Source: Pseudaestuariivita rosea
GTDB lineage: Bacteria > Pseudomonadota > Alphaproteobacteria > Rhodobacterales > Rhodobacteraceae
Direction of reading: 5' to 3'
Length of the DNA stretch: 64,000 bases
Assembly (NCBI RefSeq): GCF_017592335.1
Contig: NZ_JACNMP010000014.1
Coordinates: 1-64,000, forward strand
Position 1 is the first letter of the stretch, and each line of letters begins with the position of its first letter. Of this stretch, positions 37,070-46,098 are shown in pieces. Made by a program: the position numbers and the translations under genes. The notes under the pieces were generated by a model, which saw only the letters and a program-made list of their open reading frames with translations, was not told where the DNA came from and did no database searches.

Positions 37070-38583
37070 GTGATCAGGCTTTTCCCGGTCATTTCATCAG
37101 GTTGCGGCAAGTTCATCAACGCCAGAAGGGTCGGCGCAAGATCAGACAGGCGCCCGTCGGTCAGTTTCGCGCCCTTTGGCCCGCCGACCAAAACAACTGG
37201 CACGGGGTTCAAGGTATGCGCGGTGTGCGGCCCCCCGGTTTCCGGATCAACCATGGTTTCGCAGTTGCCATGGTCGGCCGTCACAATCATCGCGCCACCG
37301 GCCTTTTCCAGCGCCTGCAATACCCGCCCCAGACCATGATCGACCGCCACACAAGCCTTGATCGCCGCCCCTAGATCGCCGGTGTGGCCGACCATATCCG
37401 GGTTGGCATAATTCGTGACGATCAGGTCATATCCCGCCTCGATCGCCTCAACGAATTTGTCGGTGACTTCGGGCGCCGACATTTCCGGCTGCAGATCATA
37501 GGTCGCCACCTTGGGCGACGGCGGCATGGAACGATCTTCGCCCTCTTCCGGATCTTCCTTACCGCCGTTCAGAAAGAAGGTCACATGAGGGTATTTTTCG
37601 GTTTCTGCCAGACGGAACTGTTTCAGCCCGTGATTGGCCACCCAGGCGCCAAGGGTATTTTCCAGATGCCGCTTGGGGAAAACAGTCTTCATATAGGCGC
37701 TGTGGGCGTCGGAATACTCAACCATGCCCAAAAGCGCCGAAAGACTGGGACGGGGTGCGATTTCGAACTCGGCAAACTCTAGCTCACCCATGGCGCGCAT
37801 CAATTCGCGCGCGCGGTCGGCGCGGAAGTTCAGGCAAAAGAAGCCGTCACCATCACGGATACCCGCATAATCGCCAATCACGGTGGCTGCGATGAATTCA
37901 TCCGTCTCATCGCGGGCATAGGCCTGATCGACCGCCTCAGCCGCTGTCGTTGCACTGCCGCCTGTGGCGTGCGTGATGGCATCATAGGCCTTCTGAACCC
38001 GGTCCCACCGATTGTCCCGGTCCATCGCGAAGTAACGACCTGTGACTGTCACAATGCCTGCGTTATCGGGCAGCTTGTCTTGCAGTTCAGCAATGAAACC
38101 GTCCGCAGATTTGGGCGCCACATCCCGCCCATCCGTGATTGCATGAATGGCGACCGGAACATCGGCGCCGGTAATCGCCTTCGCCGCTGCAACGATATGA
38201 TCCAGATGCCCGTGCACTCCGCCATCTGATACGACCCCCATCAGATGGGCCGTGCCGCCCGCAGATTTCACCGCATCGATAAAATCCTGCAAAGCATCTT
38301 TTTCGAAGAACGAGCCATCCTCAATCGCCAGATCAATCTGCCCCAGGTCCATCGCCACAACGCGACCCGCACCGATGTTGGTGTGGCCGACTTCCGAATT
38401 CCCCATCTGTCCCGACGGCAAACCCACATCAGGCCCATGGGTGGTCAACTGCGCGTGGGGGCAGTCCGACATGATCCGATCGAAATTCGGCGTATCGGCC
38501 AAAGCGGGTGCATTTGCGGTCGTATCATCGCACAGACCCCAGCCATCAAGAATGCAAAGAACGACAGGTTTTGGCGTGGTCAT
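37066..38583 (-). CDS. gpmI: 2,3-bisphosphoglycerate-independent phosphoglycerate mutase
   Basis: A 505-residue GpmI, which interconverts 3- and 2-phosphoglycerate using two manganese ions and a phosphoserine. Seen: metal site CILDGWG, the catalytic Ser in GQMGNSEVGHTNIGAGR, DGRDVAP and the second metal site VTADHGNCETM. Length is normal. It heads the gpmI-envC-ctpA run, with a 4-bp overlap to envC. Confidence 0.97.
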   Translation of the reverse strand: MTTPKPVVLCILDGWGLCDDTTANAPALADTPNFDRIMSDCPHAQLTTHGPDVGLPSGQMGNSEVGHTNIGAGRVVAMDLGQIDLAIEDGSFFEKDALQDFIDAVKSAGGTAHLMGVVSDGGVHGHLDHIVAAAKAITGADVPVAIHAITDGRDVAPKSADGFIAELQDKLPDNAGIVTVTGRYFAMDRDNRWDRVQKAYDAITHATGGSATTAAEAVDQAYARDETDEFIAATVIGDYAGIRDGDGFFCLNFRADRARELMRAMGELEFAEFEIAPRPSLSALLGMVEYSDAHSAYMKTVFPKRHLENTLGAWVANHGLKQFRLAETEKYPHVTFFLNGGKEDPEEGEDRSMPPSPKVATYDLQPEMSAPEVTDKFVEAIEAGYDLIVTNYANPDMVGHTGDLGAAIKACVAVDHGLGRVLQALEKAGGAMIVTADHGNCETMVDPETGGPHTAHTLNPVPVVLVGGPKGAKLTDGRLSDLAPTLLALMNLPQPDEMTGKSLIT

Positions 38584-38672
38584 GTCTGCTGCTCCTTATC
38601 TGCTGTTCCCTTTATCGCGGAACATCAGCGACGTGAAGGGGGCCACCGCACGTAACTGATCCATCCAATTAT

Positions 38673-38748
38673 GAGTATTTTTGCCAAGAAGAAGGGGGCG
38701 AGTGTACGTCGTGCCTTCTTCTTGGTTCAAATACTCTCGCCGAAGGCG
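38673..38748. repeat. Two inverted GAGTATTT elements (copies 7 and 8) forming a long hairpin
   Basis: Copy 7 at 38673-38695 is GAGTATTTTTG + CCAAGAAGAAGG on the plus strand. Copy 8 at 38713-38748 is on the minus strand: GCCTTCGGC, GA, GAGTATTTGAA, CCAAGAAGAAGG. About 20 of 23 positions pair, so the RNA from either strand can fold into one long stem with a 19-base loop between rlmH and gpmI. Confidence 0.65.
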
Positions 38749-38817
38749 TCGGGGCAAAGCCCCACCACGCACGAAGTGCCAGAAGAAATGCACGCGTCAG
38801 CGTGCGCAATTTGAGTG

Positions 38818-39288
38818 CTAGACACGATGATAAGGGCTGCCCGACAGGATTGACGCCGCGCGATAAAGCTGTTCGGCCAGCATGACGCGCACCAGCATAT
38901 GGGGCCAGACCATCTTGCCGAACGACAAACTCAGATGCGCTTGCCCTCTTAGGTCCGGTGATAAACCATCCGCACCACCGATCAGAAACGCCAGATCGCT
39001 TTGACCATCGTCCCGAACGCGGGCGATTTGCTTTGCGAAATCGGGGGATGTCATCAGCGTTCCGCGCTCATCCAGGGCGCATATCCACGCACCATCCGGA
39101 ATAACCCGGCTTAGCAGGTCAGCTTCGGCCTGTTTGCCGCCGCCTTTTTTATCTTCCACCTCGTGCACCTGAACAGGCCTAAGGGCCAAGGCGCGCCCGA
39201 TTTTGTCAAAGCGCGAAAGATAATCGTCAACCAGGTCCTTTTCGGGGCCGGCCCTTAGCCGACCCACAACGCACAAATGGACCTTCAT
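38818..39288 (-). CDS. rlmH: 23S rRNA pseudouridine-1915 N3-methyltransferase
   Basis: A 156-residue SPOUT methyltransferase RlmH, which methylates Psi1915 in helix 69 of 23S rRNA in the 70S ribosome. The knot motif is [14 protein letters not shown], and the family end [20 protein letters not shown] followed by [15 protein letters not shown] is intact. It begins directly after rsfS, forming the conserved rsfS-rlmH pair. Confidence 0.97.
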   Translation of the reverse strand: MKVHLCVVGRLRAGPEKDLVDDYLSRFDKIGRALALRPVQVHEVEDKKGGGKQAEADLLSRVIPDGAWICALDERGTLMTSPDFAKQIARVRDDGQSDLAFLIGGADGLSPDLRGQAHLSLSFGKMVWPHMLVRVMLAEQLYRAASILSGSPYHRV

Positions 39289-39639
39289 TCAGCCCTGTTT
39301 GCTATGTTCCGACGGGCTAAGCCACATCTTTTCCAGCTGATAGAACTCGCGTACCTCGGGCCGGAACACATGGACAATCACATCGCCCGTGTCGATCAGT
39401 ACCCAGTCGCCGGCATCTTTGCCCTCGACCTTGCACAAACGCCCATGCTCCTGTTTCAGTCGATCGACCAGCTTTTCGGACATCGCGGCCACCTGACGGG
39501 TCGAACGACCCGAGGCAATGACCATGTAATCTGCGATTTCGGATTTGCCACGCAGATCGATCTGCACAACGTCTTCCGCTTTGTCATCTTCAAGGGATTT
39601 AAGGATTGCTGACAGCAACGCTTCGCTTGTCATATCCAT
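39289..39639 (-). CDS. rsfS: Ribosome silencing factor
   Basis: RsfS binds ribosomal protein uL14 and blocks subunit joining in slow growth. The core is clear: DKAEDVVQIDLRGKSEIADY, SGRSTRQVAAMSEKL, GDWVLIDTGDVIVHVF and REFYQLEKMW. With the start at 39639 (MDMTSEALL) the protein is 116 residues, near the family length. The frame stays open to 39753, adding a 38-residue N-terminus of unusual composition; I judge the shorter start more likely but not certain. Confidence 0.93.
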   Translation of the reverse strand: MDMTSEALLSAILKSLEDDKAEDVVQIDLRGKSEIADYMVIASGRSTRQVAAMSEKLVDRLKQEHGRLCKVEGKDAGDWVLIDTGDVIVHVFRPEVREFYQLEKMWLSPSEHSKQG

Positions 39640-39833
39640 CTGGCCCGCCACTATGCTGGCCGTTTCAGCGGCACCGGCCGCTTGCGGGGTAAGAGACAGT
39701 TCATCGTCCTCCAAATAAAACGCCGTCAGAGCCCCGGCGCTGAGCATATACATAAAATAGCATCAGATGAACATTATCACAATATGCGCGTCTGATTAGT
39801 TTTTGTTGGGCTTAAATCGATGGCCAGGTACGT

Positions 39834-39865
39834 AAAACGGGGCGCACCGTTAAGGCAGCCCCGTT
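39834..39865 (-). terminator. Terminator of the triple-repeat protein gene
   Basis: AACGGGGC/GCCCCGTT, 8-bp stem with a 14-base loop; read on the minus strand it is followed by TTTTAC. Confidence 0.65.
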
Positions 39866-39893
39866 GTTTCATCGTCAGAAGTGACGCATTTGT

Positions 39894-40379
39894 TTAGATG
39901 CGCCCTGCAACGTCGTCTTCACGGTCGGCTTTGATTGCGGCCAGTTCGCTGAGCGAATAGTCATTTGCATCCAGTCCAAGCGATGCGGCCAGTTGGCGAT
40001 GACCTGCGCTGATGCCGCTTTGGGTCGAAATGACCTCATTCGGGCCAACATTGACTCGGAAGTTTTCGCCGTCGGTTTCATGGGCCGATTTCAGTGCGGC
40101 CAGTTCGCCCAAGGTGTAGTCGCTGGCATCAACACCCAGAGATGCGGCCAATTGCGCTTGACCAGCGGATGTGCCGATGCTTTGGGTCGAAACAACCTCG
40201 GACACGCGGTTCCCAAAGCCGATCACATCGTCGCTTTCGCGTGCGGCTTTGATGGCGGCCAGTTCGTTCAGAGTGTAAACGCCAGGCTCAACGCCGACAG
40301 AACGGGCCAGATTGTTATTGGCGAACGCAGGTGCCGCGATAACTAGGGCAAGGACGGTCAGAGATGCTTTTACATACAT
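39894..40379 (-). CDS. Exported protein with three tandem 28-residue repeats
   Basis: A 161-residue exported protein. After the signal peptide (ASLTVLALVIAAPAFA) come three copies of the unit LAxSxGVxxxxYTLxELAAIKxAxExDD: LARSVGVEPGVYTLNELAAI, LAASLGVDASDYTLGELAAL and LAASLGLDANDYSLSELAAI, each followed by a charged tail. The repeats are separated by a VVSTQS/VISTQSG linker. The start at 40379 follows AAGG. I do not know a function. A regulatory-looking upstream region and a terminator make it a stand-alone gene. Confidence 0.8.
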   Translation of the reverse strand: MYVKASLTVLALVIAAPAFANNNLARSVGVEPGVYTLNELAAIKAARESDDVIGFGNRVSEVVSTQSIGTSAGQAQLAASLGVDASDYTLGELAALKSAHETDGENFRVNVGPNEVISTQSGISAGHRQLAASLGLDANDYSLSELAAIKADREDDVAGRI

Positions 40380-40713
40380 TGTCTTTTCCTTTTTTTCAGG
40401 CCTCGTGGCCATTTAGGTGTGTATGGCTTTGTTGGCCGTTTTTGGCGGGTGGACCGTTTTGACCGGCCCGCTCGTCGGATAACATTGATCTAGGGTTGCC
40501 TGTTTCGACTTGGTATTGGCGAAAACCGAACGCCTTATTGTGCGAATATGCACATCAAAGGGATGTGAGCTATATGGTGCCATCTGAGTGGCAATAAATC
40601 GTTTTAAATCATATATTTATTCTGTGCGTTCGTGAAATATTACACAAGTTTTCGTGAAAGCCGAAAATCTATCACGTTTTGCGTGACTGACGTTAGGTCA
40701 AATAAATCTCTAC
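40380..40713. promoter_or_regulatory. Upstream region of the triple-repeat gene with a CGTGA cluster
   Basis: No gene is seen. Within 40630-40686 the pentamer CGTGA or its complement occurs four times, including the near-palindrome TCACG-TTTTG-CGTGA (40672-40686) and TTCGTGAAATATTACACAAG. The cluster sits about 250 bases before the start codon and could be operator sites; this is inference. Confidence 0.35.
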
Positions 40714-41166
40714 TTAGCTCTTGAACGGCTTCATTCCGGCCCGTGCCAGGGCATCAGCGCGTTCGTTTTCGGGGTGGCCTGCGTGCCCCTTGACCCATTC
40801 CCACGTGATTTTGTGACGGGCCTTTGCCTGATCCAGCTGTTTCCACAGGTCTTCGTTCTTGACGGGTTTCTTTGTTGACGTCTTCCAGCCATTCTTTTTC
40901 CAGCCGTACATCCATTCGGTCACACCGCCTTTGACATAGGCGCTATCGGTCACAACGGTCAGTTTTGATGGGCGTTCCAAAGCCTCAAGCGCGGCTATGG
41001 CGGCTTGCAACTCCATACGGTTGTTTGTGGTGTCTGCGGCGCCGCCTTTCAGCTCACGCTCTTTCACAACCTTGTCCCCCTTGCGCGCGATCAGCAGCAC
41101 ACCCCACCCACCAGGGCCGGGATTTCCGCTGCAGGCACCGTCGGTATAGGCGAATAATTCAGTCAT
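40714..41166 (-). CDS. rnhA: Ribonuclease HI
   Basis: A 150-residue RNase H1 that cuts RNA in RNA-DNA hybrids. The acidic catalytic residues are in [29 protein letters not shown] and [11 protein letters not shown], with a basic handle ([17 protein letters not shown]) and the C-terminal [16 protein letters not shown]. It overlaps the methyltransferase gene by eight bases. Confidence 0.97.
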   Translation of the reverse strand: MTELFAYTDGACSGNPGPGGWGVLLIARKGDKVVKERELKGGAADTTNNRMELQAAIAALEALERPSKLTVVTDSAYVKGGVTEWMYGWKKNGWKTSTKKPVKNEDLWKQLDQAKARHKITWEWVKGHAGHPENERADALARAGMKPFKS

Positions 41167-41758
41167 CTGTTTTCCGGGATTGTATAATGATAAAAGGGGC
41201 TATCTCGCCCGACAAAGCCTTGCCTTCGCCCTGACGCTTATAAAGTGGGCTAAACCCATGCTGTTCCAGCAGATCCGTCAGTTCGGCTTCCGAATAATAG
41301 GTATAGAAGCGGTTCAGCCTGTCGCGTTTTGCCCCCGTCCCAAGTTTCATTCCGATATGGAAATAGCCGTGCGGATGCAGGGCGCGATGGATCTGGGACA
41401 GATGTTCTGGCATGTCATCACGCTTTGCGTGCAAAAGACTGAAGTTGGCCCATATTCCATCATAGCAGGCAATACTATCCAACTGGGCGAAACTTTCCAG
41501 CCGGGCGATGATGCCATGACGCTTTTCTGCCAGTTCAATCATTTGTGGACATGCATCGGTGGCGTCGACCTGAAGCCCGGCGTCGCGCATCATGGCAGCC
41601 GAATTGCCCGGCCCGCAGCCTAGATCAAGTACACGTCCATTTGCAGGGATAGCATCAATAAAACTTTGCAGATCGGCATCCGGTTCGCCCTTTGACACCA
41701 TGTCGGCATACGTCTCGGCCTGATTGGAGTAAACGGCAATGGTAAGATGATCCGTCAT
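41159..41758 (-). CDS. Class I SAM-dependent methyltransferase
   Basis: A 199-residue methyltransferase: SAM motif I is [17 protein letters not shown], the acidic motif [15 protein letters not shown], and a motif IV-like [13 protein letters not shown]. The substrate is unknown; the size and the fold suggest a small-molecule target. The start at 41758 overlaps the DUF3429 stop (ATGA); it also overlaps rnhA, so ispH, DUF3429, this gene and rnhA form one operon. Confidence 0.88.
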   Translation of the reverse strand: MTDHLTIAVYSNQAETYADMVSKGEPDADLQSFIDAIPANGRVLDLGCGPGNSAAMMRDAGLQVDATDACPQMIELAEKRHGIIARLESFAQLDSIACYDGIWANFSLLHAKRDDMPEHLSQIHRALHPHGYFHIGMKLGTGAKRDRLNRFYTYYSEAELTDLLEQHGFSPLYKRQGEGKALSGEIAPFIIIQSRKTDD

Positions 41759-42204
41759 ATCAGCTCGATCCCAAGACATCCGATAACCACAACAGTCAAC
41801 ATGACGCGCAATTGCATCCACCACGGGGGTGCCAGATTGTTGCGCCAGAACTGCCAGTCCAGCCCTAGCAGCCCGATAAAGCCGAAAATCAGATAGATCG
41901 AGGCGCTGACTGGTCCGCCGCCCACGAAGAAAAACGCCCAGAGGGCGGGGATGACCGACAACGCATACCCAATGGCAGCCTGGGTGCCGGTGGTCTTGGT
42001 GGCAAACCCCCAAAGGACGCCTGACATAAAGGCCAGGATGATCGTGCCATATGAAATCTGGATGAACGGCCCTACAAAACGCGGGCCCAAAGTGTCAAAT
42101 GACATATGCCAAAGCGATGGAAAGATCGTCGTCAGAACACCCCAGACAAAGGGGATCAGTCCGGCCAGACCAAGCAGAAGGGCAGAACGTGGGATGGATA
42201 TCAT
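41755..42204 (-). CDS. DUF3429 membrane protein
   Basis: A 149-residue membrane protein with about five helices, DUF3429 family: [36 protein letters not shown] and the end [20 protein letters not shown] are typical. Function unknown. It overlaps ispH by four bases and the methyltransferase by four. Confidence 0.9.
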   Translation of the reverse strand: MISIPRSALLLGLAGLIPFVWGVLTTIFPSLWHMSFDTLGPRFVGPFIQISYGTIILAFMSGVLWGFATKTTGTQAAIGYALSVIPALWAFFFVGGGPVSASIYLIFGFIGLLGLDWQFWRNNLAPPWWMQLRVMLTVVVIGCLGIELI

Positions 42205-43151
42205 GCCGGAATACGCAGCACGCGGGGCACTTTGAATTCGACGTTTTCTTCAGCTGTGACGACCTGTTCGATGGTCACGTTGAACCTGTCGCGGAAGGCG
42301 TCGATGACTTCGTTGATCAGCACCTCGGGGGCTGAGGCGCCAGCGGTGATGCCAAGGGTCGAAATACCCTGCAGTGCCCGCCAATCGATGTCTGTGGCGC
42401 GTTGCACCAACTGGGCATAGCCGCAACCCGCCCGCGCGCCGACCTCGACCAGACGCCTGGAGTTGGAACTGTTTGGGGCCCCCACCACCAGCATCGCATC
42501 GCATTTCGGTGCCATCGCCTTGACCGCGTCCTGTCGGTTGGTCGTGGCATAACAGATATCTTCCTTATGCGGCCCCACGATGCCCGGGAAGCGTGCCTGA
42601 AGGGCCGCGACGATATCTGCGGTGTCATCGACAGACAGCGTGGTCTGGGTGACGAACGCCAGTTTTTCGGGATCGCGCACCTGGACGGTCGCGACATCCT
42701 GAACCGTTTCGACCAGCAGCACCTTGCCGTCGGGCAGTTGCCCCATGGTGCCCACTGTTTCAGGATGCCCCGCATGTCCGATCATGATCATCTGCAGGCC
42801 GTTCTGGTGGTGACGCTCGGCCTCGATATGAACCTTGCTGACCAGGGGGCAGGTGGCATCGACATAGACCATCTCGCGGCGCGCGGCCTCGGCCGGGACG
42901 GCCTTGGGCACGCCGTGCGCCGAAAAGATCACCGGGCGGTCATCGGGGCAGTCATCCAGGTCTTCGACAAAAACAGCCCCTTTGCCGCGCAGATCATCCA
43001 CCACGTACTTATTGTGCACGATTTCATGGCGCACATAGACCGGCGCGCCCCATTTTTCCAAAGCCATTTCAACGATCTTGATGGCACGATCCACACCGGC
43101 GCAAAACCCGCGCGGTGCCGCCAGATATAAGGTCAGGGCTGGTTTTGCCAT
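42201..43151 (-). CDS. ispH: 4-hydroxy-3-methylbut-2-enyl diphosphate reductase
   Basis: A 316-residue IspH (LytB), the last enzyme of the MEP isoprenoid pathway, releasing IPP and DMAPP. The [4Fe-4S] ligands are in [23 protein letters not shown] and the third Cys in [11 protein letters not shown] or its neighbour; substrate residues sit in [12 protein letters not shown] and [11 protein letters not shown]. The start at 43151 ([11 protein letters not shown]) fits the family; a frame to 43214 adds non-family residues. Confidence 0.95.
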   Translation of the reverse strand: MAKPALTLYLAAPRGFCAGVDRAIKIVEMALEKWGAPVYVRHEIVHNKYVVDDLRGKGAVFVEDLDDCPDDRPVIFSAHGVPKAVPAEAARREMVYVDATCPLVSKVHIEAERHHQNGLQMIMIGHAGHPETVGTMGQLPDGKVLLVETVQDVATVQVRDPEKLAFVTQTTLSVDDTADIVAALQARFPGIVGPHKEDICYATTNRQDAVKAMAPKCDAMLVVGAPNSSNSRRLVEVGARAGCGYAQLVQRATDIDWRALQGISTLGITAGASAPEVLINEVIDAFRDRFNVTIEQVVTAEENVEFKVPRVLRIPA

Positions 43152-43292
43152 TGGCTGGTTACCCATGTTGCTGCAATTTTCATCATGTCGACCACAGGAT
43201 GGTATATATTGCAATGCGACATGAATAAAAGCGTCGCAGATCTGCCGAATACACGCTATAGGTGAGTATCATGCACATCTGGTGGGGATTAG

Positions 43293-44360
43293 ATGGCTGT
43301 TTATACAATCGCGATCTTCAGCGCGCAAAATCTGTTGAATGGCTCAGGTCAACAGGCATTTGGGCCAAGTGACACGAATGCGTCTACTGGGCCGGGCGGC
43401 ACCTTCACTCACGGAAACGAAGCGGCGCAGTTTATCGAAATCAACGATACGGATGATGGCAGCCAGGGCACGGACGATGTGCTGGACGACGGTACAAGTG
43501 CCGCGCAGGAATTGGCAGAGCCGGTGACGCTGACATACCTGCAGGGCGGGTCTGTTATTACAACGACCTTTCCGGTGGGCACGCAAATTCAGGCCGAACT
43601 GATCGAGGAATATTCGAACGGTTTTCAGATCATGGCCCTGCGGTTCGAGGACCCTAATAACCCAGGGGGGCTGGTGACGGCGGGCTATTCCTTTATCGAT
43701 CCGACAGCCTCGCCTGGTGATCCTGCTGTCAGCCCGCCCGGCGGGACGGTCCTGGGCACATACGTCGGCGGCAACAACTCTGGATCTACACCAAGTGATC
43801 AGATCGCCTGTTTCGCCGCCGGCACAATGATCGAACTTGCAGAAGGGTGCCGGCCGGTCCAGGCGCTGGCCCCAGGTGATCTGATCATGACCCGCGACAA
43901 TGGTTTGGTCGAGATCGCGGTCGTCGAAAAAACCCGCGTGCCGTGCGAATGGATCAAAAGCAGGGATAACCTAAGACCGGTTGTTCTGGCGGCAGGGCTT
44001 GTTGGAAATACGGCACCCTTGTGTATTTCACCGCAACACCGTGTGTTGGTCAGGGGGGCATTTGTCGAACTGATGACCGGCGAGCCCGAGGTCTTTGTGC
44101 CCGCTATCGCTTTCGTTGATGCAGGGCTGGCCCACCGGCATGTGCCTGACAGTGGTATCACCTATTATCATGTGGAATGTGCCACCCATCAGGTGATCAG
44201 ATCAGATGGCGCCTGGACTGAAACGCGGCTGCCGGGTGAGCCATTATTTCATTCCCCTGACAACAGGACCACATCAGTGACGGCGCGGCTGGCGCTTCGC
44301 CGTCGTGATGCGGTGGCCGTTCTTTATTCGCAATTTGCAACAGAATTGCGTGCAGCCTAA
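43293..44360 (+). CDS. Hint-domain protein
   Basis: A 355-residue protein. Residues 1-170 are acidic and Gly/Thr-rich, without a known domain. From Cys173 a Hedgehog/intein (Hint_2) domain begins: IACFAAGTMIELAEGCRPVQ, ALAPGDLIMTRDNG, and later ISPQHRVLVRG and YYHVECATHQVI. The N-terminal Cys and the TxxH-like elements suggest autocatalytic cleavage ability. Such proteins are numerous in Rhodobacteraceae and often secreted, some with hemolysin-type repeats, which are not seen here. It has no classical signal peptide. Confidence 0.85.
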   Translation: MAVYTIAIFSAQNLLNGSGQQAFGPSDTNASTGPGGTFTHGNEAAQFIEINDTDDGSQGTDDVLDDGTSAAQELAEPVTLTYLQGGSVITTTFPVGTQIQAELIEEYSNGFQIMALRFEDPNNPGGLVTAGYSFIDPTASPGDPAVSPPGGTVLGTYVGGNNSGSTPSDQIACFAAGTMIELAEGCRPVQALAPGDLIMTRDNGLVEIAVVEKTRVPCEWIKSRDNLRPVVLAAGLVGNTAPLCISPQHRVLVRGAFVELMTGEPEVFVPAIAFVDAGLAHRHVPDSGITYYHVECATHQVIRSDGAWTETRLPGEPLFHSPDNRTTSVTARLALRRRDAVAVLYSQFATELRAA

Positions 44361-44363
44361 CAA

Positions 44364-44388
44364 AAAGCCGGGGTCAAATCCCGGCTTT
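44364..44388. terminator. Bidirectional terminator between Hint and NYN genes
   Basis: AAAGCCGGG (44364-44372), loop GTCAAAT, CCCGGCTTT (44380-44388). A run on each side lets it end both converging transcripts. Confidence 0.85.
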
Positions 44389-44393
44389 CCAAA

Positions 44394-44969
44394 TCACTCT
44401 GTTTCAGTCTCGTAGGCTTCGGTTTCATATTCACGCGGTTCGCGAGGTGGGCGACCGATAACGTCTTTCAACTCATCCAGTTCGATGAAGTTATCGGCCT
44501 GACGACGCAATTCGTCCGCGATCATGGGGGGCTGGCTGCGAATGGTCGAAACGACCGACACCCGAACGCCCTTGCGCTGCAGCGCTTCGATCAGCGGGCG
44601 GAAATCCCCATCGCCCGAAAACAGAACAACATGATCGACATAAGGGCAAAGCTCCATCGCGTCGACGGTCAGTTCGATGTCCATATTGCCTTTGACTTTG
44701 CGCCGCCCCTGGCTGTCGGTGTATTCCTTGGCCGGTTTTGTGACCATGGAAAACCCGTTGTAGTGCAACCAGTCCACCAGCGGGCGGATAGGCGAATATT
44801 CGTCATTTTCCAAAAGTGCGGTGTAATAAAATGCGCGCAATAGCTTGCCACGACGCATAAATTCCTGCCGCAGAAGTTTATAATCGATGTCAAATCCAAG
44901 GGCCTTGGCTGCCGCATAAAGATTTGAACCATCAATGAACAGCGCCAGCCGTTCGCCTTGATAAAACAT
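44394..44969 (-). CDS. NYN domain protein, LabA/DUF88 type
   Basis: A 191-residue protein with a PIN-like NYN domain: LALFIDGSNLYAA (Asp13 is a metal ligand), KGNMDIELTVDAM, and VVLFSGDGDFRPLIEAL followed by GVRVSVVST. These acidic residues form a nuclease-like site; relatives act on RNA in some organisms (LabA-like). The C-terminal tail is Glu/Thr-rich (EYETEAYETETE). It stands alone. Confidence 0.92.
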   Translation of the reverse strand: MFYQGERLALFIDGSNLYAAAKALGFDIDYKLLRQEFMRRGKLLRAFYYTALLENDEYSPIRPLVDWLHYNGFSMVTKPAKEYTDSQGRRKVKGNMDIELTVDAMELCPYVDHVVLFSGDGDFRPLIEALQRKGVRVSVVSTIRSQPPMIADELRRQADNFIELDELKDVIGRPPREPREYETEAYETETE

Positions 44970-45066
44970 TCATCGTCCTTCCAGATGTAAGCTCTGCGGG
45001 GTGTTGCCGTGAGTGATTGATATGAAATACTGCAGAACTAATGACTTAAATTAGAGAAAAATCCGG

Positions 45067-45654
45067 ATGTCGCAACCCCATGTGCAAGAAGTCGCCGCAA
45101 ATACTGCGCTGATTTCGTTAGGTAGTAACGCAAGGTCATCTTTTGGTGAGCCTTTGGAAACAATCAAAAAGGCCTGCTTCGAGATTGAGAAAAGATTAAC
45201 GATTTCAATTGAAACAAGCAATTGCTATGCGACCCCCTGTTTTCCTGTCGGTTACGGCGCAGATTATGTGAATGCAGCCGTCCGGTTCGAGACAAAATAC
45301 ACGCCTCACGCTTTATTGAGCTTATTGCACGAAATAGAAACGGTTTTCGGTCGTGAGCGAGTGCAAAGATGGGGCAGTCGGTCATTGGACCTGGATCTTT
45401 TGGCAGTTGGTCAGACAATTCTGCCGAATCATGAACGTTTCAATCACTGGCTGACCCTGCCGGGCGATAAACAGCGTGTGCGGACACCAGATGAGCTCAT
45501 TCTGCCGCACCCGCGTCTGCAGGACCGACCTTTCGTACTGGTACCGTTACAGGATATCGCATCGGATTGGGCACATCCTGTTTTGCGCCTGACGGTAACA
45601 GAAATGCTGCAGCGCCTGCCCGCAAAAGACATCGCCCAGATCAAACGGATTTAA
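45067..45654 (+). CDS. folK: HPPK, 6-hydroxymethyl-7,8-dihydropterin pyrophosphokinase
   Basis: A 195-residue FolK, which puts pyrophosphate on the pterin before dihydropteroate synthesis. The fold marks are TALISLGSN, DYVNAAVRFETK, RWGSRSLDLDLLAVG (the metal-binding Asp pair) and ILPHPRLQDRPFVLVPLQDI. Somewhat A+T-richer in its first half. It precedes rpoZ by 78 bases in the same direction. Confidence 0.95.
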   Translation: MSQPHVQEVAANTALISLGSNARSSFGEPLETIKKACFEIEKRLTISIETSNCYATPCFPVGYGADYVNAAVRFETKYTPHALLSLLHEIETVFGRERVQRWGSRSLDLDLLAVGQTILPNHERFNHWLTLPGDKQRVRTPDELILPHPRLQDRPFVLVPLQDIASDWAHPVLRLTVTEMLQRLPAKDIAQIKRI

Positions 45655-45732
45655 CCCAAAGCCCCTTGTCAATATGAAAATAAGGGCGTAAAAGCTGCGC
45701 TTCCTAAAGCATTTGCGATATTGGAGAGCCCT

Positions 45733-46086
45733 ATGGCCCGCGTGACGGTTGAAGACTGCGTTGACAAAGTTCCGAACAGGTTCGAGCTGGTGATGCTTGC
45801 GGCACATCGTGCGCGTGAAATCTCAAGCGGTTCGCCCCTGACGATCGACCGTGACAACGACAAAAACCCGGTTGTCAGCCTGCGTGAGATTGCCGAGGAA
45901 ACACAGTCGGCCGATGATCTGCGCGAACGTATGATCGAAGCCAACCAGACCCAGATCGAGGTCGACGAACCCGAAGAAGATGCAATGGCGCTTCTGATGG
46001 GGGCCGAGGCCGACAAACCTGCGCAAGACGATATGTCTGAAGAAAAGCTTCTGCGGGCATTAATGGAAGCGCAAGGTCCACGTTAG
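45733..46086 (+). CDS. rpoZ: RNA polymerase omega subunit
   Basis: A 117-residue omega subunit that clamps the beta' C-terminus and helps assembly; with the rsh gene it is the classic rpoZ-spoT pair. Seen: [20 protein letters not shown] and [13 protein letters not shown], then an acidic tail. The start at 45733 follows GGAGAGCC. Twelve bases separate it from rsh. Confidence 0.96.
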   Translation: MARVTVEDCVDKVPNRFELVMLAAHRAREISSGSPLTIDRDNDKNPVVSLREIAEETQSADDLRERMIEANQTQIEVDEPEEDAMALLMGAEADKPAQDDMSEEKLLRALMEAQGPR

Positions 46087-46098
46087 GAACATGGCGGG

